A DNA stretch of 22,361 bases from Bacillota bacterium (GCA_023428265.1 JAEYYW010000050.1:1-22361); one strand, 5' to 3'. Shown: positions 1 to 7,812, numbered from the stretch's first letter. Made by a program: numbers and translations. Notes: generated by a model from the letters alone, not told the origin.

Positions 1-1188
1 CTCGATGGCCGCCGCCACGGCAAAGAAGCCGGGGCCCTTGCGGTAGAAGCTGTTGTTGAGCCGGGGCAGGCTTTCGGGACTTTCCAGCGTGCCGCCTCCC
101 AAAAACTCGGTGCAGTTCATGCAAAACTCGGTGGGATACGTCACAGATGGGCCGCTGCGCACCAGCATCGTGTGGAACCGCACATCCTTTTTGCAATATT
201 CCGGATAGTAGTCGGGGCTCACAGCCACCAGGCTGCCCTTGCTGTCGCGCAGGATGCGTGATTGCATGATCACATTGCTGTAGAGCACATCCTCAAACAC
301 GGCGTGGTCGGCGTTGGTGCCAAACATGCCGGTGCAGACAAACCGGAGGCTGCGGGCCTTCGCTCCCCTGTTTTCCACACGGATGCGCTGCACCTCGGTG
401 GCAAGCGGCATGCCCGCTTCATGGGGCAGGACGAAGATTGTGCGCTCAATAGCCAGGCCGCATGATGTTTCATAACGGATCACCGTGTGGTTCTGGGAGT
501 GGGTGCAGGTGGCGGACACAATGTTATCGGCGCCAGGCTCTGCCGAGTAGAAGAGCTTTTTGCCGCCTTCCACCAGATAAAACTGCCGGTTGGCCGGAAA
601 GCCGTTTTCTTCCTGCCGCATGTCCCACCGTGTGGCCAGCACCTGCGTGGCGGCATGGCTGCGGAAGGACCCCCTGCCCAGCCGGTCCACCACGCTCTTT
701 GGCGTGGTCTGCAACGCGTGGTCAAAGCCCACGCGGTTGCCCATCAGAAGGTTCACATTGAAATGGGGGCCCGGTGACGGCGTGCGAAGATCCACCACAT
801 GCTCGCCCAGCTCGTTCAGCTCGCCGGCCCAGCGGGCGGAATCCTCCACAATCGACGATACCACGGTGGCCACCGGTGCCGGCAGCTCCGCTTCCATCGT
901 TTCGCCGGCGCATAGAAACAGCTTGACCCCGCCAGCGCCGTCAGCACGCAGCAGCACAGACCCCGCAGGCAATTGATGCAGGAACTCTGCCACGGCGGCT
1001 TGTTTGAGCATCTCCATCACGACGGGGGCCTTGCAGCTCAAATTGCCCACACCGATCACAGCGGTCAGCGAAGCATCCCGAAACAGGGCGTCCACCGGGA
1101 GCCGATCATCCAGCAAGCTCTTGAATTGCCGCCGTAAAAGCTGCTCCGGAGTTTCCTTCAGGCCACGGGCTGTGATCTTCTCCAACAT
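1..1188 (-). CDS. GH94/GT36-like glycoside phosphorylase-type protein (3' end outside window)
   Basis: The reading frame opens at ATG 1188 and stays open to base 1, giving 396 residues with no stop, so the C-terminus is missing. A GGGGAGGAT ribosome binding site lies about 9 bases upstream, which fixes this start. The visible part looks like the N-terminal beta-rich region of GH94/GT36 proteins (cellobiose phosphorylase-like, or the phosphorylase part of cyclic glucan synthases). Supporting segments are a stretch around FYLVEGGKKLFYS, a following RTIFVLPHEAGMPL segment, and a TEFLGGGTLESPESLPR-like segment near residue 370. Family members act on beta-linked glucans or oligosaccharides by phosphorolysis, but the catalytic (alpha/alpha)6 barrel lies beyond the edge, so substrate cannot be judged. 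It has its own -10 element and is separated from the TelA operon by a terminator, so it is probably a separate transcription unit. The family call rests on general resemblance. Confidence 0.6.
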   Translation of the reverse strand, partial: MLEKITARGLKETPEQLLRRQFKSLLDDRLPVDALFRDASLTAVIGVGNLSCKAPVVMEMLKQAAVAEFLHQLPAGSVLLRADGAGGVKLFLCAGETMEAELPAPVATVVSSIVEDSARWAGELNELGEHVVDLRTPSPGPHFNVNLLMGNRVGFDHALQTTPKSVVDRLGRGSFRSHAATQVLATRWDMRQEENGFPANRQFYLVEGGKKLFYSAEPGADNIVSATCTHSQNHTVIRYETSCGLAIERTIFVLPHEAGMPLATEVQRIRVENRGAKARSLRFVCTGMFGTNADHAVFEDVLYSNVIMQSRILRDSKGSLVAVSPDYYPEYCKKDVRFHTMLVRSGPSVTYPTEFCMNCTEFLGGGTLESPESLPRLNNSFYRKGPGFFAVAAAIE

Positions 1189-1221
1189 CCATGCATCCTC
1201 CCCACAATCTCTGATGATGCG

Positions 1222-1227
1222 ATTATA
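1222..1227 (-). promoter_or_regulatory. Candidate -10 element for the GH94-like gene
   Basis: Reading the minus strand, a consensus TATAAT preceded directly by TTTTG lies about 34 bases upstream of the start codon at 1188. No good -35 hexamer is seen at 16-18 bases. Its position between the TelA terminator and the gene supports a separate promoter. Confidence 0.45.
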
Positions 1228-1313
1228 CAAAAGATGAAATATGAAGAAAAGAATAAACGGTTTCACAAAAATGCGATCTATTAGCACAATCCTCACATGG
1301 CAGACGGAAGCGG

Positions 1314-1340
1314 AAAAGGCCGCCGCAATCTGCGGCAGCC
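1314..1340 (-). terminator. Rho-independent terminator of the TelA operon
   Basis: On the minus strand GGCTGCCGCA and TGCGGCGGCC form a 10-bp stem with one G-U pair around a 3-base loop (1318-1340). TTTT follows at 1317-1314. It lies 28 bases after the TelA stop codon. Confidence 0.8.
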
Positions 1341-1367
1341 TCTTCGCTCACGGATGCGCAATGCCAA

Positions 1368-2504
1368 TTAATTCATTGCGCTCCCTTTTTCCAGCTTGAT
1401 AATCTGCGCCTCTCCCTCTGCAGCCATCTCCTTGAACGTCTCAATGGTCTGCTTCATGACGGGCAGCGCCTGCTGCTTATACGTGCTGATTGCCTCCAGC
1501 GCGTCAATCAGATCCTTGTAGGACCCGCGGAGCGTCTCCACCGAAACACCGGTCTGCATGGACTGCGTCTGGATCTCCGTGCCCTGCTCCTTCAGCATCT
1601 TTGAGGTGGAACTGATGATGTTGTTGGTGGTCTCGTTGAGCAGCTGTATCTTTTTCAACACAATCCGCTGGTTGTAGAGGGCGCTTGCCACCATCACAGC
1701 GGTGCGCAGCGCTGTGATCGTGACGCTCTTGGCCCTGTCCACGCCCCGGATCAGCTCCTTGTTGTTGCGGCGGATGATCTCCATGGCGATCACGCCCTGG
1801 TGGTTCACCACGATCATCTGCTGCATGTCCATCAGCTTCTGCCTCAGCGGAAACAAGATCTCTTCCTGTACGAACTTGATCTTGTCGGCATCCTCCCCGG
1901 CGGCTTGGGCCTTGTCAATCTCCGCGGCCAGATATTCATCCATCAGAGTGCCAAGCTCAATTTCCTTGCTGATCCGCTTGGAAAGCTCCCGCAGGGCGTT
2001 TTCCTCAATTTCCAGCGTGGTGTTGTCGTTCACCAGCACGGCGCGGCCCTTATCCAGCGAAACGACGATATCCGCGATCACGTTTTCGGCTTTCTCATAC
2101 TTCTGGAAATAGGCCCGGATCGGGTTGAAGATCGCGCCCAGCACGCCGGTTTTGGCAAAGTCCACCAGGCTCGGGTCCAGATCCTTGATCTCCCGGTGCA
2201 GCTCCAGCAGGCCTTTGGACACCTGCCCGCCGTCGCCGCCGGCCTGCGACAGCTTGCCCACCGTTACCGTGAGCAGCGAATTCTTCTGAGAAGAATTCTT
2301 CATGCTCTCAATGCCGAAGGACTCAATGCCTTTGACCACGTTCCGCTTATCCGGCAGCGAGTCCATATCGATCATCATGAGCGCCTGGGCGTTTTTCTTC
2401 GCCTGGTCCCTGAGCTTGTCAAGCTCTTCCGGCGGCGTGGCGACGGAAAGTGCCACTTCCTTTTTGATTTCCTCCGGGCTTGCCACCTGCATTGAAAACT
2501 CCAT
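1368..2504 (-). CDS. TelA/KlaA-family toxic anion resistance protein
   Basis: A 378-residue cytosolic, largely helical protein of the TelA family (PF05816-type), a family named for tellurite resistance and also linked to envelope or toxic-compound stress; its biochemical activity is not settled. Characteristic regions include the MMIDMDSLPDK segment near the N-terminus, the long central helix with FNPIRAYFQKYEKAE, and the ENALRELSKRI/LMDEYLAAEI stretch. The length is normal for the family. The reading frame extends upstream to 2648, but the ATG at 2504 is preferred: it has a GGGAGGA site 6-7 bases upstream, and the 48 extra residues would overlap the end of the previous gene. It is the last gene of a three-gene operon, 19 bases after the VWA gene, and is followed by a terminator. 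No transmembrane segment is seen, so contact with the membrane would be through its operon partners (inference). Confidence 0.9.
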   Translation of the reverse strand: MEFSMQVASPEEIKKEVALSVATPPEELDKLRDQAKKNAQALMMIDMDSLPDKRNVVKGIESFGIESMKNSSQKNSLLTVTVGKLSQAGGDGGQVSKGLLELHREIKDLDPSLVDFAKTGVLGAIFNPIRAYFQKYEKAENVIADIVVSLDKGRAVLVNDNTTLEIEENALRELSKRISKEIELGTLMDEYLAAEIDKAQAAGEDADKIKFVQEEILFPLRQKLMDMQQMIVVNHQGVIAMEIIRRNNKELIRGVDRAKSVTITALRTAVMVASALYNQRIVLKKIQLLNETTNNIISSTSKMLKEQGTEIQTQSMQTGVSVETLRGSYKDLIDALEAISTYKQQALPVMKQTIETFKEMAAEGEAQIIKLEKGSAMN

Positions 2505-2523
2505 TGTGTTTCCTCCCTGTTGA

Positions 2524-4212
2524 TCAGAATTCAGCGTTGAACAGGTTCTGGATCTTATACACCACATCGTCGGTGTCGGCGTTGATGCTGGCCGCCTCGT
2601 TGATCTTTGAGACCGCCGCCAGCGCGCCGATGTTGGCATTGTAGCCAATCGTATAAACGGGCACCTGAAGCCCCTCGATCATTTTCTGCGTGTCTTTGAG
2701 CGTGCTGCCCTGGTTGGACTCGCCGTCGGTGAGCACAAACAGCATGAGCTTTGCATTGGGGTTGCTTGCCTTGGCATCCTGCAGCATCTTTTCAGCCACC
2801 ACAATGGCATCAAACATTGCCGTGCCGCCGCCGGCGCTCATGTTTTTCACCGCGCCGGTGAAAAGGGATCGCTGGTTCAGGTCAAATTTGCCGACCGGCA
2901 GCGCGATGTTGACGCTGCCGGAGAAGGTGACAAGCCCCACCGAGCAGTCTTTGCCGATGTAATTGGCCCCGCTGATCAGCGATGTCTTCAGCTTGTTCAG
3001 CGGTTCCCCGTCCATGCTCCCGGAAGTGTCGGCCACAAACACGGCGATGATGTCGCGGTTGCTGTCCTTCTTGTCTTTCCAGAGCTTCTGGGCCTGGGCA
3101 AGCCTTGTGCCATTCACCTCGGTCAGTTCCATTTGGTAGTCATCATGCCGGTTGAAGCCGCATTTTGTGGCCTCCTGCTGGGCCTGCGGGGTCTTGCAGT
3201 AGTCGATGAACAGCCGGAGCGCCTGTTTCTTTTCCTCCGACAGCTTGCCGATTTCATACACCGGGCTGTCGTGGCGCACGCCATATGGCGTGAACACATA
3301 CTCGGAGTTCACATCAGGCGAGTTGGCAAACTGCTGCGCCTCAAACACAAACCCATCCAGCACACCGGATTTCACCGAATCCTTCATCTGCAGCGTGGTA
3401 TAGGCCACGAACGGCACATTGGCCTGAAACTTGATGAACTCCGCGGTGGACGTCTCGCCCATCGGATCAGCCTTGTCATAGGTGTATAGCAGCGACATCA
3501 GGAAGTTGGCTCCGGTGGAACTGGCGAAGGGGTTGGTGTAACCCATTGTGATTTCACCGGCGGCGGTGGCCTCGGCCACGGTCTTCACACTGATGGAGCC
3601 GTATTTGGCCACAATCTGATCATGGGAGCTTTTTGACAGCGCAATGCCCGCCACGTTGCCACACAGCCGCTTTTCCGCCAGCGTCACATCCACACCCTTG
3701 GCCTTCAGGTCGTCACCCCACAGCTCGTTGCTGGGGCTGAAAGCATCGGGCAGATATTTGCCGGATGAGATATAGTCGCAGGCCACACCGGAGGCGATGC
3801 CGCGAATGCTCACCGACACCTGCTTGCCGTTCACGGTGGCGCCGGAGCTGTTAAACCGATTGGCCATGTCTACCAGCCAGCCGTCATTGCCGCTGCCGGC
3901 CTTTTCCGTGGAAGAGATGATTTCAACGGAAAGCCCGGTGGTCGCGGCAACTTGCTGGGGATATTTGGAGATATCCGGCAGAGCATCTTTGAGGTCCGCC
4001 GGCTCCAGCTCCACCGGCTCCTTGACAGGATCCAGCGTTTTGACATTGATGCGCCGGTGCAGGCGGTTCATTGTCTCAACAGCCTGCTCACCGGTGATCT
4101 GGCTTTGGTTTTTGCCGATGTTTTGCGTGAGGCTGATGATGCCGAACACCCCGCCGAACACCACCAGGCCCAGCGCCAGAATGATCAAAAACGCCTTGCT
4201 CTTCTTATTCAT
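2524..4212 (-). CDS. Membrane-anchored solute-binding-like protein with C-terminal VWA domain
   Basis: 562 residues. Residues 1-30 are a basic N-terminus and one hydrophobic segment without a lipobox, suggesting an uncleaved anchor with the rest outside the cell. Residues about 90-350 resemble a bacterial extracellular solute-binding (type II periplasmic-binding-like) domain, with SPSNELWGDDL, GYTNPFASSTGANF and a LRLFIDYCKTP helix. Residues about 387-555 are a von Willebrand factor A domain with an intact MIDAS: D395-x-S-G-S399, T464 in GGGTAMFD and D496 in LTDGES. VWA domains bind protein or ligand through a divalent metal. The start at 4212 is chosen over 4227 because AGGAGGAG lies 5-6 bases upstream. 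It sits between the membrane protein and TelA genes, 25 and 19 bases away. What the binding-like domain recognises is unknown. The VWA assignment is firm; the binding-domain assignment is moderately firm. Confidence 0.85.
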   Translation of the reverse strand: MNKKSKAFLIILALGLVVFGGVFGIISLTQNIGKNQSQITGEQAVETMNRLHRRINVKTLDPVKEPVELEPADLKDALPDISKYPQQVAATTGLSVEIISSTEKAGSGNDGWLVDMANRFNSSGATVNGKQVSVSIRGIASGVACDYISSGKYLPDAFSPSNELWGDDLKAKGVDVTLAEKRLCGNVAGIALSKSSHDQIVAKYGSISVKTVAEATAAGEITMGYTNPFASSTGANFLMSLLYTYDKADPMGETSTAEFIKFQANVPFVAYTTLQMKDSVKSGVLDGFVFEAQQFANSPDVNSEYVFTPYGVRHDSPVYEIGKLSEEKKQALRLFIDYCKTPQAQQEATKCGFNRHDDYQMELTEVNGTRLAQAQKLWKDKKDSNRDIIAVFVADTSGSMDGEPLNKLKTSLISGANYIGKDCSVGLVTFSGSVNIALPVGKFDLNQRSLFTGAVKNMSAGGGTAMFDAIVVAEKMLQDAKASNPNAKLMLFVLTDGESNQGSTLKDTQKMIEGLQVPVYTIGYNANIGALAAVSKINEAASINADTDDVVYKIQNLFNAEF

Positions 4213-4237
4213 TGCGCTCCTCCTCAACCATGATCGC

Positions 4238-4990
4238 TTATCGATACCACTTTGTGTCGGTGATCAGGCGGTCCAGCTCCTGCAGGGCCTGCATGCTTTC
4301 CAGCTCGCCCTCTTCGATGCTGTTGAACTTGGAAATTTCAAACAAGAGCTTGTCAAGCCTCAGCAGGATCTCGTCATTGTCTTCCACTGCCTTGCCCACA
4401 TAATCGATGTATTCCCGATAAATGGCAAGCTTCTGCTCGGTGATGCTTTTGCTGAGCCTGGACTTACCTCTTACGAGAGCATCATATTCCACTTCGTCGA
4501 AAGCATAGATCCGGTTGATGATGCTGCGGATGTTGACAACCATTACCTTTTCCGCGCTTTCCACCACAGCCTTGAACTTCTGATAGCTCATCTCGGTATC
4601 GTTAAACTTCTGCAGCAGGATATCGTGGATGAGCTCCTTTTTCCGCTGCATGTTCTCAATCTGCTCACGGATCTCGCCGATCTTCACCGAAAAGGTGCCC
4701 GCATACCCGATGCGCCCGAGCGCTTCATGGCAGGACTCCAGGCTCCCAAGCTTGTCCAGAACAGTCTTGGGATCAATCTTTTTCGCGGGGGCGTTGATGA
4801 TCTGAAGGTTCACATAAAAGAACAGCACCACGCTCACCACGATCACGGCTATGCCGGCCGCAGACTCCAGCGCGCCGCCGCCTGTCATGCTGAGGCCCAG
4901 AAACGCTTTGGAAAACAGCGCCACGTTCACCGCGATCAGTATGCCATTGAACAGGATCAGCCTGGTGACAGCCCCTTTGCTCAAGCTCAT
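4238..4990 (-). CDS. Two-TM coiled-coil membrane protein of the TelA operon (XpaC-like position, family unknown)
   Basis: 250 residues, not recognised at family level. Two hydrophobic segments are visible (about 10-30 and 44-64), followed by a charged, helix-rich region of about 185 residues with coiled-coil character (for example IGEIREQIENMQRKKELI). The predicted topology is two membrane passes with the large C-terminal part in the cytosol. In other Bacillota a membrane protein called XpaC (two N-terminal TM helices and a cytosolic domain) is often encoded next to a TelA homologue; this protein has the same layout and neighbours, but the sequence does not let me call it XpaC. The start at 4990 has a GGGAGG site 4 bases upstream. 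It is the first gene of the operon, directly downstream of an extended -10 promoter. It may connect the extracellular VWA protein to cytosolic TelA (inference). Confidence 0.75.
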   Translation of the reverse strand: MSLSKGAVTRLILFNGILIAVNVALFSKAFLGLSMTGGGALESAAGIAVIVVSVVLFFYVNLQIINAPAKKIDPKTVLDKLGSLESCHEALGRIGYAGTFSVKIGEIREQIENMQRKKELIHDILLQKFNDTEMSYQKFKAVVESAEKVMVVNIRSIINRIYAFDEVEYDALVRGKSRLSKSITEQKLAIYREYIDYVGKAVEDNDEILLRLDKLLFEISKFNSIEEGELESMQALQELDRLITDTKWYR

Positions 4991-5047
4991 TTTGCCTCCC
5001 TATCGAATTAAACCATTGGAAATTACTATGTATGCGTTGATGGATGT

Positions 5048-5076
5048 ATTATAGCATGCCAAATAACGGGTGTCTT
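5048..5076 (-). promoter_or_regulatory. Extended -10 promoter for the TelA/VWA operon
   Basis: On the minus strand AAGACA (5076-5071) is followed by a 17-base spacer and TATAAT (5053-5048). The spacer ends in TGC, giving an extended -10 (TGCTATAAT). The distance to the first start codon is about 58 bases. The -35 matches TTGACA at four of six positions. Confidence 0.7.
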
Positions 5077-5149
5077 AACAAAATGTGTAAAAACCATGCT
5101 TTAGGCGATAAACGATACAAAAGGGCTCATCCATCCCCAATGCATGCAC

Positions 5150-5231
5150 TCATCTCCAACCCCCTCCCCCTCTCACACTTGTTGGGAGAAGGGGGAAAAG
5201 GTGAGTGCTTTGTGGGGTTGAGGTTGGAGAA
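5150..5231. repeat. C-rich/G-rich imperfect inverted repeat element
   Basis: About 80 bases starting CTCCAACCCCCTCCCCCTCT and returning as GGGAGAAGGGGGAAAAGGTGAG and then GGGGTTGAGGTTGGAG. The outer arms pair as CTCCAACCCC against GGGGTT(GAGGTT)GGAG, and an inner pair joins the CCCCCTCTC and GAGAAGGGGG tracts. This composition resembles the short CCCTCTCCC.../...GGGAGAGGG intergenic repeats found in many bacterial genomes, whose spurious translations contain PLSHLLGEGG-like strings. No transposase or target-site duplication was seen. Confidence 0.5.
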
Positions 5232-5266
5232 AAACACAAAAGGGGTGAGCATCCGCCCACCCCTTT
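5230..5266 (-). terminator. Rho-independent terminator of the dehydratase/SDR/RraA operon
   Basis: On the minus strand AAAGGGGTG and CACCCCTTT form a 9-bp stem (5266-5258 and 5247-5239) around a 10-base loop. It is followed by TTTTGTGTTTTT. It lies 19 bases after the RraA-like stop codon. Confidence 0.8.
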
Positions 5267-5285
5267 GAACACATAGTTGATCGAA

Positions 5286-6188
5286 TCAGAGCCTGACCTG
5301 TGAATCAATGCCCTCGGCGCGGTTGTGCGCCTCCTTGAGCTCTTCGGCCCATTCGAGGTGCCGGTATTCGGCAGCCTGCGGGTCGGTCTCAAACCAGTGA
5401 ATGAAGTCCTCCCACATCGGCACCGTCCACGGCGTGTCTATCTGCGCGGTGCTGTAGGTCTTCTCATCCAGGCGGATGAAGCCCCACACGTCGCGGATGT
5501 GCGACTTCTCAGCATTGACCACCACTTCTTCGGCCAGGTGCGGCGGGATGAAGATCACGCCGGATTGGGTGCCCAACACCACGTCGCCGGGCAGGCAGAT
5601 GGCGTTGCCAATGCGGCAGGGCACGTTCATGCCGGTCATCGTGACTTCGCCGATGCCGGTGGGATCGTTGCCGCGATAAAAGGTGTTGGAGCCCTGAATC
5701 TCCAGGATCTGCTCCAGGTCGCGCACGCCGCCCCACACCACGGCCCCGCCCCTCTTGGTGCGGGTGGCGATGGCGGTGGAAAGGTTGCCTCCCACATAGG
5801 TGCCCTGGAAAATCTTGTCAAACAAGTCCACAACCACCACGTCGTCTTCCCCCAGCTGGTCCACAACCCACTGGTTGAAAAAGCCGCGGCGGCCCTCCTG
5901 CTCGTGGCCGTACTTCATCAGCGTTTCATGCAAGTCGGGGCGCAGCGGCACCATCACGGTGGTCACGGCGCGGCCCACCAGCTTCTTGCCGGGGTGCACG
6001 ATCCGGAAATCGCCCTGGAACTGGTTCCGGTAGCCCTTGGACCACAGCGGGCCCCAGGCTTCCTCCAGCGTGATGTTGCGCATACGGCGCAGGATGTCGT
6101 CTGACACCTTGGGCCTGCCGTTTTCATACCGCTCGCCCTTCCACAATGGCGTGAGTTGGATGATGTCTTCCCTGCAGTCGAATTTCAT
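5286..6188 (-). CDS. RraA-family protein, probable divalent-metal aldolase/lyase, long form
   Basis: 300 residues. The core (about 65-225) is an RraA/HMG-aldolase-like fold: YVGGNLSTAIATR, then WGGVRD with R156 and D157 at the positions that bind oxo-acid and metal in 4-hydroxy-4-methyl-2-oxoglutarate aldolases, then GTQSGVIFIPPHLAEEV. Classical RraA proteins have about 160 residues and the aldolases about 220-240, so this one carries extra N-terminal (about 60 residues) and C-terminal (about 70 residues, Trp- and Glu-rich) parts. In a metabolic operon without RNase E genes an enzymatic role is likelier than RNase regulation. With an enolase-family dehydratase and SDR upstream, cleavage or decarboxylation of a 2-keto sugar acid is plausible (inference). 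The start at 6188 has only a weak AAAGGAAAGG site about 14 bases away. It lies 51 bases after the intact SDR and is the last gene of the operon. Confidence 0.85.
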   Translation of the reverse strand: MKFDCREDIIQLTPLWKGERYENGRPKVSDDILRRMRNITLEEAWGPLWSKGYRNQFQGDFRIVHPGKKLVGRAVTTVMVPLRPDLHETLMKYGHEQEGRRGFFNQWVVDQLGEDDVVVVDLFDKIFQGTYVGGNLSTAIATRTKRGGAVVWGGVRDLEQILEIQGSNTFYRGNDPTGIGEVTMTGMNVPCRIGNAICLPGDVVLGTQSGVIFIPPHLAEEVVVNAEKSHIRDVWGFIRLDEKTYSTAQIDTPWTVPMWEDFIHWFETDPQAAEYRHLEWAEELKEAHNRAEGIDSQVRL

Positions 6189-6239
6189 GAGATCCCAGCC
6201 TTTCCTTTGTATTATCCTGAAAGTAACGGATCCGAACGA

Positions 6240-7028
6240 TTAGTAGAGCATGTCTGCCTGATCCAGCGTGATTTCGCAGCCGCTGATGAGCTCGCAGTCA
6301 TCGCCGGCGAGCAGCACCGCCATTCTCCCCACGTCGGCCGGGTTCATCGGCCGGCCCAGATTTTGCTGGGGTTTGTAACGGAACTGCCTGGCCTGCGCCA
6401 TATGCTTCCGGTCAATGATCTGGCCCTCGCTGCCAGACTTCGGCAGGTCAATGTGCACGCCGCCGGGCTCCATGCAGATCACCCGGATGCCATGGGGGGC
6501 AAGCGCAATGGCCGCCTCCCGTTCCAGCATTTTGATGCCGCCCTTCGTCATGCAATAAGCGGGGTCAAAATGGGTGGGCCGCTTGGCATGCACCGAGGAG
6601 TTATAGAGGATTACACCCTTTCCGTTAGGGATCATGCGCCGGGCCGCCTCGCGGGTGCAGAGCCAGTAACCCATCAGATTCACCGCCACCAGCCGGTCAT
6701 AGGTGTCCATTTTGTAGTCCGGCAGCGGCACATTGGCCTGCAGCGCGGCGTTGTTTACAAGAATGTCCAGCCTTCCACCCCATTGCACGGCGGCTTCCAT
6801 CAGAGCGATGACCTCATTCTCCTGGGAAACGTCAGCCTTGAAGGCCATTGCCCTGCCACCGCCGGAGAGGATTTCATCGCAGACGCGCTCGGCGCCTTCC
6901 GCGCTGTAGCTGTAGTTCACGACCACCGCCGCGCCTGCCGCGGCAAGCTCCCGGGCGATGCCCGAGCCGATGCCCTTACCCGCGCCGGTGACCACGGCCA
7001 CGCGGCCATTGAGCGGCTTATCAGCCAT
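6240..7028 (-). CDS. SDR-family NAD(P)-dependent oxidoreductase, apparently catalytically intact
   Basis: 262 residues, a classical short-chain dehydrogenase. All key elements are present: T14-G-A-G-K-G19-I-G21 for the nucleotide, N92-N93-A94, catalytic N117, S145 and Y158-C-M-T-K162, and the PGG segment after strand 6. It would interconvert a hydroxyl and a keto group using NAD(H) or NADP(H). V37-V38-N39 at the end of beta2, without an acidic residue directly after the strand, makes NADP(H) possible, but this is a weak argument. The start at 7028 lies inside the 3' end of the upstream degenerate SDR gene (8-base overlap), implying translational coupling. The substrate is probably a sugar or sugar-acid derivative given the dehydratase and lyase in the operon (inference). 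Confidence 0.9.
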   Translation of the reverse strand: MADKPLNGRVAVVTGAGKGIGSGIARELAAAGAAVVVNYSYSAEGAERVCDEILSGGGRAMAFKADVSQENEVIALMEAAVQWGGRLDILVNNAALQANVPLPDYKMDTYDRLVAVNLMGYWLCTREAARRMIPNGKGVILYNSSVHAKRPTHFDPAYCMTKGGIKMLEREAAIALAPHGIRVICMEPGGVHIDLPKSGSEGQIIDRKHMAQARQFRYKPQQNLGRPMNPADVGRMAVLLAGDDCELISGCEITLDQADMLY

Positions 7029-7812
7029 GACTGGCCACCTCCCCCGCGGCCTTGATGGCCCTCAAATTTGCTTTGTGATCGATGTAATGCAGCAGGAAGC
7101 CGCCGTCGGCACGCACGCGGACGCCGTTGACAAACGAAGCGCGGTCGGAAAGCAGGAAAGCCGCCAACGGCGCGATGTCCTGCGCTTTGCCAAGCCTGCC
7201 CGCGGGCACTTTGTATTGGCACCCTTCATACAGCGTGGTGAGGTCACTGGGGAACCGCTCCTGGTCCCCCTCCATCGCCCCGGCGCTGATCTGGTTCACA
7301 CGCACACCCAGTTCGCCATACTGCAGGGCGGCCTCCATCACCAGATTGCTGATCATGCCCTGCACAAGGCTGTGGGCAAAGTCGCTGCCACTGGGCTTTT
7401 CATCGTGAATCGATGTGAGAAACAGGATCGCCCCGCCCCTGCCCTGGTCTCCGATGCATTGCCCGAACACCTTGCAGCAGAGAAATGCGGCCCTGGCCGG
7501 CACCATCCGGTTCTGAAACCCACCGGCATCCAGCTCAAACAGGCCGGCCTTCTCCGCGCCGGTTTGTCCGAACACCACGGCATCCAGCCTGCCAAACCGC
7601 TTCATCAGCGCAGCCCGCAGCCATTCGGCCTCCGCCTCATCCGCCAGGTCACAGCGGAAGAACTCGTCCTCACCGCATGCTTCCCCACCGGTCTCCGGCA
7701 GGCACAGGGCCACAAAGGCCCCTTCTTGCTTCAATTCCTTGGTGAGCGCGGCGGCGATCCCGCCGCCGGCGCCCACAAGCAAAACCACTTTACCGCCAAG
7801 CATCAAGTCCAT
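7021..7812 (-). CDS. Degenerate SDR-family protein lacking catalytic Asn, Tyr and Lys
   Basis: 263 residues with the overall SDR layout: an N-terminal GAGGGIA turn (13-20) in place of TGxxxGIG, LDAVVFGQTG where LxxxVNNA is expected, S134, and a well-kept C-terminal GRLGKAQDIAPLAAFLLSD segment. Aligned by eye to the neighbouring intact SDR, the catalytic Asn becomes R107, the Tyr 13 residues after the Ser becomes H147, and the Lys four residues later becomes Q151. The frame is open and codon use matches the neighbours, so this is not a decaying pseudogene. It may be a structural or regulatory partner of the next gene product (inference). Start 7812 has a GGAGCTGAGG site upstream and is 10 bases after the dehydratase stop; ATG 7803 is an alternative. 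It overlaps the next SDR by 8 bases. Confidence 0.85.
   Translation of the reverse strand: MDLMLGGKVVLLVGAGGGIAAALTKELKQEGAFVALCLPETGGEACGEDEFFRCDLADEAEAEWLRAALMKRFGRLDAVVFGQTGAEKAGLFELDAGGFQNRMVPARAAFLCCKVFGQCIGDQGRGGAILFLTSIHDEKPSGSDFAHSLVQGMISNLVMEAALQYGELGVRVNQISAGAMEGDQERFPSDLTTLYEGCQYKVPAGRLGKAQDIAPLAAFLLSDRASFVNGVRVRADGGFLLHYIDHKANLRAIKAAGEVASHG

Noticed and set aside
3797..5011. 404-codon plus-strand frame opposite the VWA and membrane-protein genes
   Set aside because: Antisense shadow of two genes with clear starts; low-complexity composition and no ribosome binding site.
5044..5268. Plus-strand 74-codon reading frame with an NPLPLSHLLGEGG string
   Set aside because: It has no ribosome binding site, runs through a promoter, a repeat and a terminator, and its sequence is the typical spurious translation of a CCCTCTCCC-type repeat.
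6156..7055. 299-codon plus-strand frame opposite the intact SDR
   Set aside because: Antisense to a gene with complete catalytic motifs; no recognisable domain.
7021..7812. Calling the degenerate SDR a pseudogene
   Set aside because: The frame is intact, both ends are coupled to neighbours and the C-terminal SDR region is well kept; only catalytic residues are changed.
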